Below, piece after piece: positions 58,701 through 64,000 of a stretch of DNA of 64,000 bases; the first letter of the stretch is position 1, and the number at the start of each line of letters is the position of its first letter. The notes beneath the pieces were generated by a model. It made no database searches and was not told where the DNA came from. It saw only the letters and a list, made by a program, of their open reading frames with translations. The stretch is taken from positions 43,247 through 107,246 of the forward strand of contig NZ_JABGCB010000017.1 in the NCBI RefSeq assembly GCF_013149295.1. The letters run 5' to 3'. The position numbers were made by a program, and so were the translations under genes. This DNA comes from Novosphingobium sp. SG751A. GTDB taxonomy: Bacteria > Pseudomonadota > Alphaproteobacteria > Sphingomonadales > Sphingomonadaceae.

Positions 58701-59131
58701 AACGCATCTTTGGGCTTGACCCATGGCCCGCCGGTTTCGGACCATCCCGGAGAGGCCGCGATTGCCAATTCAAGATCCAGCCTTTCGGCTTCTGATGTTG
58801 CAAAACGAAAGGCATCCTTCCAGCCCGGCGTCATGAAGGGCAGGCGATTTGGAACGATAGTTGGCGTCGCAAGCCCCACGTCAAAGTTTTGAACTCCACC
58901 GATGCCCACCCGTTTCATCCAGGCGAGGTCCTTGGCGATGCCGTCCTTGGTGATGTTGCCGTTCATCCAGTGCCACCACACGCGCGGGCGGGCCGCCTGC
59001 GGGGGCTCTTGAAATTGCTGGTCAAGACTGGGCTGCGTTGCGGCAGGTGGGGCTGTTGGCTCGGTCGCTGCCGCCAAAGGCGCTGCAGAGGCCAGCAGTG
59101 TGACGGCGAGCAGCGAGCGATTGAAGATCAT
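55712..59131 (-). CDS. GH106 alpha-L-rhamnosidase (secreted)
   Basis: A 1139-residue glycoside hydrolase with a Sec signal peptide (about 1-22). The GH106 pattern starts at PRVWWHWMNGNITKDGIAKDL (50-70) and continues with SPGWSETGGPWVKP; candidate catalytic acids are Glu492 (TDSIEVG) and Glu569/Glu572 (VYGEALELD). A C-terminal beta-sandwich (about 970-1115) carries LWLDLGKVSEIAEVKINGQ. GH106 enzymes remove terminal alpha-L-rhamnose from glycosides and polysaccharides; the founding member came from Sphingomonas. The IS sits 13 bp past the stop. GGGAAG precedes ATG 59131. Confidence 0.9.
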   Translation of the reverse strand: MIFNRSLLAVTLLASAAPLAAATEPTAPPAATQPSLDQQFQEPPQAARPRVWWHWMNGNITKDGIAKDLAWMKRVGIGGVQNFDVGLATPTIVPNRLPFMTPGWKDAFRFATSEAERLDLELAIAASPGWSETGGPWVKPKDALKKVVWSELIVKGGKRFTGQLPSPPHNSGTYLDLPVAAGIPILKTAPTYVVPELYSDFAVLAVPCAPDDGARPRYELNGAPLDAAALSDHNLRSGVSLPGGLPGMPVIVTANFAAPQPIRSATLFIAGAKAMHASPSYEATLEASGDGKNWRQIGMFAMNQAPTTISFPETTAAHFRLTIISLVSQASNPRQPVPGLASSSPSGSAQIPKPIDLRQFVLSSQAKVDQFEAKAGFAIERHYFALGLPDPSAVGPAPTRTIDLTSRMKADGSLDWVPPKGSHWKILRFGSSLVGTTNSPAAAEATGLEVDKFDASAVRRYLEHYLAMYREATGPALFGEHGLRALVTDSIEVGAANWTPQMVSRFKQLRGYDPTPWFPTLSGVLVGTREQSDRFLWDYRQTLADLMASEHYGTIAKVAHEQGLKVYGEALELDRPSLGDDMAMRSHADIPMAALWTFGRQQGPNLSHIADIRGAASVAHVLGRNLVAAESMTSASAPWFNAPNDLRRIVDLEFVNGVNRPVIHTSVHQPVDDRIPGLSLLIFGQYFNRHEAWGEMARPWIDYIARSSLLLQSGRNVADVAVFYGEEGPLTALYGQPATQEAPKYHAFDFLNRDSLFTAVKAEGGELVSSGGARYKALYLGGSSQKMTIATLRRIAELADAGATIIGMAPTTSPSLEDDPKAFSALIARMWGDGQITKVGAGRVIAMQNLDDALERMGVKPDFKVEDAAPDAEIPFVHRALPEGDLWFLVNRKNRPEHFSARFRIAGKLPELWHADTGRIEPVGYTIEGDETVVPLDLAAEESVFVVFRKPARQPQLALSRPLLQKVATLMGPWTVQFQPGRGAPAAIRLETLHSLSDHPDKGVKYFSGEATYRNTFTLPKSIEAGAALWLDLGKVSEIAEVKINGQPAGSVWHEPYRVELGKLVHKGQNSIEVKVANLWVNRLIGDAQPGAQKITWTATSTYRPDAPLKPSGLIGPVTLEADSPSSSDVTKAQSTFIQ

Positions 59132-59898
59132 GTGTACGTTCTTCCCGTGCAGCAGACTTGAAATATGAAAGGATAATCTTGCGCGTCGAATGGAGGGGTA
59201 TCTGGCTCCGACTTACGCGCATGCGCCATCGGTTAGAGTGTGCCCCGTTCTTGCCAAGCCGTACCGGCGTAAATCGTACTTTCCGACCTCTCACTTGCCT
59301 GGTTTTGTCTGCCTTGCGCTCATGTTGTGATTGAAAATGATTGCAAGAGAGTGATTGTGCCCACTTTAGCAAATATGGACTGGCGGTCAATCAGGCGCAT
59401 ATAGATTTAATAGGTCGACAAACAAAGATGGTGGCGATCCGGCGGGATGTACTCGTTCGTGCGTTTTAATCGCGCAAGAGGTGTTATCAGGCTGATTGGA
59501 GGAGGGCGGGCGGGGCAGGGGAATGGGTTCGCGCCCTAGGAGGTGATATAATAAATAGCAAAAAAACAAAACAATAGGTCTAAATTGATGAAGGTGTGCA
59601 GGCATAGCTCCATGCGATCAGGCTACGCAGTGATCTAACTCTCAAAAGGAGAGGGGTGGCACGATGGCAGAGCTCCTGATGGGTGGAGCCCACATGTATT
59701 GCGGCGATGGCAGTAGGTCGGACGACAAAAATTTTAGTTTGCCATAAAACCAAAATAGTGCATAAACGCTCAGAATCGCTGATCACAGAATCTGCGATGG
59801 GGAGATGGAGCGGTCCAATTCTATCTGGGCGGTCGTTTGCCGAAAGGCAGTCGGATTTAGGTCGCCCTGCAGAAAATGTGACGAGATGGGAGGCGTTT
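59132..59898. promoter_or_regulatory. Regulatory region between rhamnosidase and transporter
   Basis: About 770 bp with no confident gene, dividing the leftward rhamnosidase from the rightward transporter. Features seen: three direct copies of TGATTG (59328, 59338 and 59352); a TATAAT box preceded by AGGAGGTGA near 59545; and a 27-codon frame after AAAAGGAGAGGGG near 59660 that is probably chance. It is the likely control region for the locus. Confidence 0.4.
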
Positions 59899-60075
59899 AT
59901 GAGAGTAATGGCCATCGGCTATGGTGCAGTTTGCGCCGTTAGCGCCCGGACGGTGTTCGGCATGCGGCCTCAAGGGGACGTCTTCAAAAGCCATGTTGCC
60001 GGAGCTTTCACGCATCCCTTCCATTTGCTGGAGGACGGCTTGCGCTCGACTGTTGTCGGCGTGCCGTTGGACTGA
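59899..60075 (+). CDS. Short ORF translationally coupled to the MFS gene
   Basis: A 58-codon frame from ATG 59899 (MRVMAIGYGAVCAV) with a GGGAGGCG ribosome site, ending in TGA that overlaps the next gene's ATG (TGATG). The sequence has no recognised family and could be a leader, a decayed gene end or a genuine small protein. Confidence 0.35.
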   Translation: MRVMAIGYGAVCAVSARTVFGMRPQGDVFKSHVAGAFTHPFHLLEDGLRSTVVGVPLD

Positions 60076-61436
60076 TGGCCGTGTCGCAAGAAAATCCGCA
60101 GAATCAGGGCGCCATGAGCTCGATCATCGACGACAACGCTTGGGGCCTTTCGCAAAAACTGTTGCTGGCGCTGGTCTCGCTGGCGATCCTGATGGATGGT
60201 TTTGACAATCAGGCTCTTGGCTTTGCCCTTCCCGGATTGATGAGGGATTGGGGCGTGACCAAATCCGCGCTGGGGGGCGCTTTGGCCGCTGCACAATTGG
60301 GCATGCTGATCGGTGCGATCGGCGGCGGGGTGCTTGGCGACCGCATGGGGCGCAAGATGGCATTGGTCATCAGCGTTGTGATGTTTGGTGCGGCGACATT
60401 GCTGATCGGATTTGTCGGGTCGCCTTCTCAGCTTGCCGCTTTGCGCTTCGTCGCGGGCATCGGTTTGGGGGCAACATTTCCCAACGCCGCCGCATTGGTT
60501 GCTGAATTTACGCCTGCCCGGCATCGCAGTCTGGCGGTGATCATTTCCATCGTCTGTGTGCCCTTGGGCGGCGTCTTGGGCGGTGTGGGCGCATCCTTCA
60601 TCCTGCCCACAACGGGATGGCAGGCGCTGTTTTTCATCGCTGGCGGATGCACGCTGGCGTTGGCTGTTTTTCTGATCCTGCTTGTGCCGGAATCTGTAGC
60701 TTTTCTTTTGTGTTCCGGGGCGAGTGATGATCGGATTCAGAACAGCTTGCGCAGGATGGGGGTGCACATGGACATCCATGCACTCATGCAGTCCGCGTCG
60801 GACTCGAAGGTCCAGCAACTTCCGCTCTCGGCTATCATTGCGCCTACATGGCTGAGGGACAGCTTGTTGATTTGGTCTGCGTTCTTCTTCGCGCTGGTTT
60901 CGGTTTACGCGGCATTCAACTGGCTCCCCGTTCTGCTGACCGAGAGTGGCCTTGACATTGCTCAGGCAGCCCGGGGTCTGGCGGCCTTCAACATGGGCGG
61001 TGTCGTCGTTGCGCTGACGGCCGGCACGATGATCGGACGTTTCGGTTCGCGGTGGGTTATGGTGGTGATGTCACTTGTGGCGTCAGCGGCCGCTCTGGCG
61101 TTGGCTACGTTATCCCATCGCGAACTTCCATTGGTCGGCATGTTCCTGTTGATTGCTGTTGAAGGCGGCTGCGTCAATGGCGTTCAGAGCAGCCTGTATG
61201 CGCTTGCCTCCAGCATTTATCCGGCTCCTTTGCGAGCCAGGGGTGTGGGCATGGCGACCGGCGTAGGACGCCTTGGTGCCATCGCCAGCGTGCTCTTTGG
61301 CGCAATGGTGGCGGGCGCTTGGGGGTTAGCGGGCTTCCACAGCTCTATCGCGGTGGCAATGGTCATAGTTGCGGTCGCGCTATTTCTTATGATGCGACAT
61401 GTTCCTTGCCGAGCCAGCAATAATCAGACGATCTGA
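60075..61436 (+). CDS. MFS transporter, aromatic acid:H+ symporter type
   Basis: A 453-residue inner-membrane transporter with about twelve transmembrane segments. The helix-1 motif DGFDNQALGFALPGL and the loop motif GDRMGRK are the AAHS hallmarks shared with PcaK, VanK and BenK, whose substrates are aromatic acids. The usual cytoplasmic mid-loop is present (residues about 213-260). ATG 60075 overlaps the short ORF; ATG 60114 is an alternative. It lies between a rhamnosidase and a TonB receptor, so it may import the aglycone or a breakdown product of a rhamnosylated aromatic. Confidence 0.88.
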   Translation: MAVSQENPQNQGAMSSIIDDNAWGLSQKLLLALVSLAILMDGFDNQALGFALPGLMRDWGVTKSALGGALAAAQLGMLIGAIGGGVLGDRMGRKMALVISVVMFGAATLLIGFVGSPSQLAALRFVAGIGLGATFPNAAALVAEFTPARHRSLAVIISIVCVPLGGVLGGVGASFILPTTGWQALFFIAGGCTLALAVFLILLVPESVAFLLCSGASDDRIQNSLRRMGVHMDIHALMQSASDSKVQQLPLSAIIAPTWLRDSLLIWSAFFFALVSVYAAFNWLPVLLTESGLDIAQAARGLAAFNMGGVVVALTAGTMIGRFGSRWVMVVMSLVASAAALALATLSHRELPLVGMFLLIAVEGGCVNGVQSSLYALASSIYPAPLRARGVGMATGVGRLGAIASVLFGAMVAGAWGLAGFHSSIAVAMVIVAVALFLMMRHVPCRASNNQTI

Positions 61437-61479
61437 CTTATTTTTAATAACCTTAAAATATTTCAAGGAGGAGGGTTAA

Positions 61480-61533
61480 ATGAATAAAATTTCCAATTCT
61501 GTATTTTTTGCTCCATTTCTTTTTTCGCTTTGA
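61480..61533 (+). pseudogene. Out-of-frame signal peptide of the TonB receptor
   Basis: After a strong ribosome site (AAGGAGGAGGG) the ATG at 61480 reads MNKISNSVFFAPFLFSL and stops at TGA 61531-61533. The receptor continues in another frame as ALSGAVFAQEQ. Adding one T to the T6 run (61520-61525) restores a normal signal peptide with AXA cleavage site. So the translated start is broken, or it is switched by T-run slippage. Confidence 0.7.
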
Positions 61534-63950
61534 GCGGAGCAGTATTCGCACAGGAGCAAGCCGCGACTGTCTCGGACAATGTGTCAGCGGCCGAAATTAT
61601 CGTAACAGGTACCAGCATTCGCGGCGTTGCGCCGACCGGTTCGCCGATCCTCTCGGTAGGCGCTGACGATATCAAGAAGTCCAACGCCAGCAGCCTGTCG
61701 GATGTGCTGGCCAAGGTGCCGCAGGTTGCACAATTTGGCACGATCCCTACCGGCTCGCCCACCTTTGGTTCGATTGTTGCGGCGACCTCTTTGCGCCCCA
61801 ACCTTGGCAATAACGCCACGCTGCTGCTGATCAACGGCCACCGTGTGGTGCCGAGCGGGATTCTGACCGGCATCGTGGATGCCTCGATCATCACGCCTGG
61901 AGCCATTGACCGGGTTGAAATCATTCCCGATGGCGCGTCCTCGATCTATGGGTCGGACGCGGTCGCCGGTGTGATCAACTTTATCACGCGCAAGAAGGGT
62001 GATGGGATGGAAACATCCGCTCGCTATACAACCGCGAGCAAGTTCAACACCTTTGACCTGAGCCAGCGTATCGGGACGAGTTGGTCGTCCGGTTCTTTCG
62101 TTGTTGCGGCATCATACACCGAAAGCTCGCGCCTGCGCGGCAGCGACCGCGACTATTACAACGCGCTGAACACCAACAATAACAGCAGCCAGTGTGGCAT
62201 CGCGCAATTTGGTGCGGCCCCGCTTTGCGACACCACCAATCTGGCCGACATTCAGCCTCGCAAGCGTCGTGGCAGCATTTTCGCGACTCTGCGTCAGGAC
62301 CTGGCGCCGACGGTCGAATTGTGGAGCGATCTGCTCTATTCAAAGGAAACCCGCGACTCGCAGGAATTCCAGCCCAGCCTCTCATTCCCCATGGCGGCTG
62401 CCAATCCCTACAACACTTCGGGTGTGACTCAAACGCTGGCCTATCGCCCCACCACCGAATTCGGTGACGGTCTCCAGCGCCATGTCTCGATGGAGGCTAT
62501 GCAGGCCAGCGTCGGTCTGAACGCGAAACTGCCGCGTGATTTCGGGCTTAACATGTTCGCTACCGCAGGTCAGACAAACAACAACGCTTTTGGGCAGTCG
62601 CTGGATAATGTTGCCTATCGCAACGCTCTGGCCGCAACCACGACGGCGACCGCGTTTGACCCGTTCGGTCACCGCACTTCCTCGGCGGTTCTGTCTCAGA
62701 TTGCTGACGGCAACGAGGTCGTGCATTCCAGACAGCGCCTCTATGAGATCGGTGCCAAGGTCGATGGCCCGCTCTTTGGCCTTCCGGGCGGTGATGTCCG
62801 CGTAGCTGTCGGCACCGATTTTATCTGGCAATCACAGGTCGGCTCGCGCCGGGTGGGTTCGCCCAACAGCGTTCTGGATTCGACCGGCACACTGACCGGC
62901 TATCTGTCGCGGGGCGATGGATCGGCGTCGCGCAACATCAAGTCGGCTTACGCGGAATTGTTCGTGCCTGTCGTGGGCTCCGGCAACGAATTCGCGCTCG
63001 CCAAGAAGCTCTCGCTTTCCCTTGCCGCACGTGTTGATGATTATTCGGACGTTGGCAGCACCTTCAACCCCAAGATTGGCGCGGACTGGAAGCCCGTCGA
63101 TGCCATTCGCATCTTTGGTAACTACAGCACGGCATTTCAGGCCCCGTCGCTGGGTGACACGACCTCCGGTGCTGTCGATACCCGCCTTCAGTTGAGCAGT
63201 GCGGGCTCGCCCAACTTCCCGCCGTCGGGCAATCCGACCCTCAATCAGTATACTTCGCTTCCGGGGTTGATCGTGGCGGGCGGTTCGCCCAATCTGCGGC
63301 CGCAGACCTCCAAGAACTACTCGTTCGGGTTCGATTTCAAGCCCCAGGCCTGGAGCGGCTTCAAGGCGTCGGCGACATATTATCATGTCGACTTCAAGGA
63401 CTTCATCGGCATTCCGTTCAACGGTCCGGGATCGACTTTCTCCAACCCCGCTTTCGCGCAATATGGCATTCTTGCTCCCATAGTCGGCGGCGTAATTCAG
63501 CCGTTCACGCCCAGCTCGCCGGAGGTGACCAAGTACAGCTCGGTTCTGGCGGTCGATGGCGGGATTATCCCCTCGCAGGTCTACTGGATCGCCGTGCTTC
63601 AGCGCGTGAACGTATCGCGCAAGATCCAGAGCGGGATTGATTATGATGTCTCCAAGCCGTTCGCCCTTGGGAAGGGGACCCTGACGGTTCGCGCCGCCGG
63701 CACTTACATCCTGACCGACAAGCTGCAGGGCGCTGCCGGTGCACCGATCACCGACATCGTCGCCACGGATTCGCGTAGCCGTTTCATGGGCTCGGTGGAT
63801 TACGACACGGATCGTTTCACGCTCGGTGCGACCGTGATGGATCTGTCCGGTTTCTACACCACTATCGCCCAGACGGCGTATGTGTCGCATTTTGCGACCG
63901 TGAACCGTAAGCGCGCAAAGCCCTGCACCTGTTCACTGATATCGTCATGA
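61530..63950 (+). CDS. TonB-dependent receptor (N-terminal frameshift, short C terminus)
   Basis: About 806 codons of an outer-membrane receptor. It has a TonB box-like EIIVTGT near residue 23, a plug domain (about 30-155; LSDVLAKVPQV, INGHRVVP, DRVEIIPDGASSIYGSDAVAGVINFIT) and a 22-strand barrel. The frame starts at TTG 61530, but true initiation should be at 61480 in another frame. The C terminus departs from the family at about 63905 (YVSHFATVN then RKRAKPCTC), so the last strands are missing. It would take up an oligosaccharide or glycoside across the outer membrane for the rhamnosidase. Whether it is functional is doubtful. Confidence 0.8.
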   Translation: MSGAVFAQEQAATVSDNVSAAEIIVTGTSIRGVAPTGSPILSVGADDIKKSNASSLSDVLAKVPQVAQFGTIPTGSPTFGSIVAATSLRPNLGNNATLLLINGHRVVPSGILTGIVDASIITPGAIDRVEIIPDGASSIYGSDAVAGVINFITRKKGDGMETSARYTTASKFNTFDLSQRIGTSWSSGSFVVAASYTESSRLRGSDRDYYNALNTNNNSSQCGIAQFGAAPLCDTTNLADIQPRKRRGSIFATLRQDLAPTVELWSDLLYSKETRDSQEFQPSLSFPMAAANPYNTSGVTQTLAYRPTTEFGDGLQRHVSMEAMQASVGLNAKLPRDFGLNMFATAGQTNNNAFGQSLDNVAYRNALAATTTATAFDPFGHRTSSAVLSQIADGNEVVHSRQRLYEIGAKVDGPLFGLPGGDVRVAVGTDFIWQSQVGSRRVGSPNSVLDSTGTLTGYLSRGDGSASRNIKSAYAELFVPVVGSGNEFALAKKLSLSLAARVDDYSDVGSTFNPKIGADWKPVDAIRIFGNYSTAFQAPSLGDTTSGAVDTRLQLSSAGSPNFPPSGNPTLNQYTSLPGLIVAGGSPNLRPQTSKNYSFGFDFKPQAWSGFKASATYYHVDFKDFIGIPFNGPGSTFSNPAFAQYGILAPIVGGVIQPFTPSSPEVTKYSSVLAVDGGIIPSQVYWIAVLQRVNVSRKIQSGIDYDVSKPFALGKGTLTVRAAGTYILTDKLQGAAGAPITDIVATDSRSRFMGSVDYDTDRFTLGATVMDLSGFYTTIAQTAYVSHFATVNRKRAKPCTCSLISS

Positions 63951-63953
63951 TTG

Positions 63954-63984
63954 ATTGTGTCCACGAGGAGATCGTGGACACAAT
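63954..63984. promoter_or_regulatory. Perfect 13-bp palindrome after the receptor
   Basis: ATTGTGTCCACGA (63954-63966) and its exact complement (63972-63984) flank a 5-nt spacer GGAGA, immediately after the receptor frame ends. It may be a terminator stem, an operator or the end of an inserted element. No U-run follows. The window ends 16 bp later. Confidence 0.55.
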
Positions 63985-64000
63985 GGCATTGGATGACGGG

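Noticed and set aside
59683..60075. A 130-residue version of the short ORF upstream of the MFS gene
   Set aside because: The first 70 codons have no ribosome site and random composition; only the last 58 codons from ATG 59899 were kept, at low confidence.
53631..64000. CRISPR array or defence island on the putative element
   Set aside because: No regularly spaced repeats and no cas or restriction genes seen; the cargo is metabolic.

Overview
The window is about 64 kb of GC-rich alphaproteobacterial chromosome, almost certainly Sphingomonadales and probably Novosphingobium or a close relative. Four things point there: a pyruvate dehydrogenase E1 beta with a fused N-terminal lipoyl domain, the RibB protein with an N-terminal HTH and a degenerate RibA-like half, the yqeY-dnaG-rpoD and rpiB-glyA-nrdR-trmJ gene orders, and a GH106 rhamnosidase of the kind first described in Sphingomonas. 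The genus is inferred from gene content and has not been checked against a database.

Positions 1-53.55 kb are ordinary, gene-dense core chromosome. Region 1-7.6 kb carries the 5' end of cyoA, a divergent MHS-type MFS permease, a KdpDE-like two-component pair without kdpFABC, and a lipid-flavoured group (PLA2-like small protein, alpha/beta hydrolase, cytochrome P450). Region 7.8-10.7 kb has ftsB and pdhAB. Region 10.8-19.1 kb is a leftward branched-chain amino-acid block (miaA, ilvB, ilvH, ilvC, leuA) interrupted by a glycosyltransferase and a TMEM175 channel. Region 19.1-30.3 kb holds serB, purL, xseB-ispA, coaD, a cyclophilin, queA and tgt (both for queuosine), and a metallo-beta-lactamase translationally coupled to a TauE permease. 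Region 30.4-38.9 kb is informational (rpsD, trmJ, nrdR, glyA, rpiB, rpoD, dnaG, yqeY). Region 39-53.5 kb has carAB, greA, a small envelope-protein trio, eno, an M13 peptidase, riboflavin genes and an acyltransferase.

At 53,584 the character changes. A 47-nt 3' fragment of a tRNA-Lys(CTT) gene, starting at the anticodon arm and lacking the 5' half, marks a probable integration junction. To its right are AT-richer non-coding DNA, a degenerate IS701-like insertion sequence with recognisable terminal inverted repeats, and a carbohydrate-use locus: a secreted GH106 alpha-L-rhamnosidase, an aromatic-acid-type MFS transporter and a TonB-dependent receptor. The receptor's signal peptide is knocked out of frame in T-tracts, and its 3' end looks truncated next to a perfect 13-bp palindrome. 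The working picture is outer-membrane capture, periplasmic or surface removal of rhamnose, and inner-membrane uptake of the aglycone or a breakdown product. The right end of the island lies outside the window.

Most convergent gene pairs are separated by clear hairpin terminators. No CRISPR array, complete tRNA, rRNA or prophage was seen.
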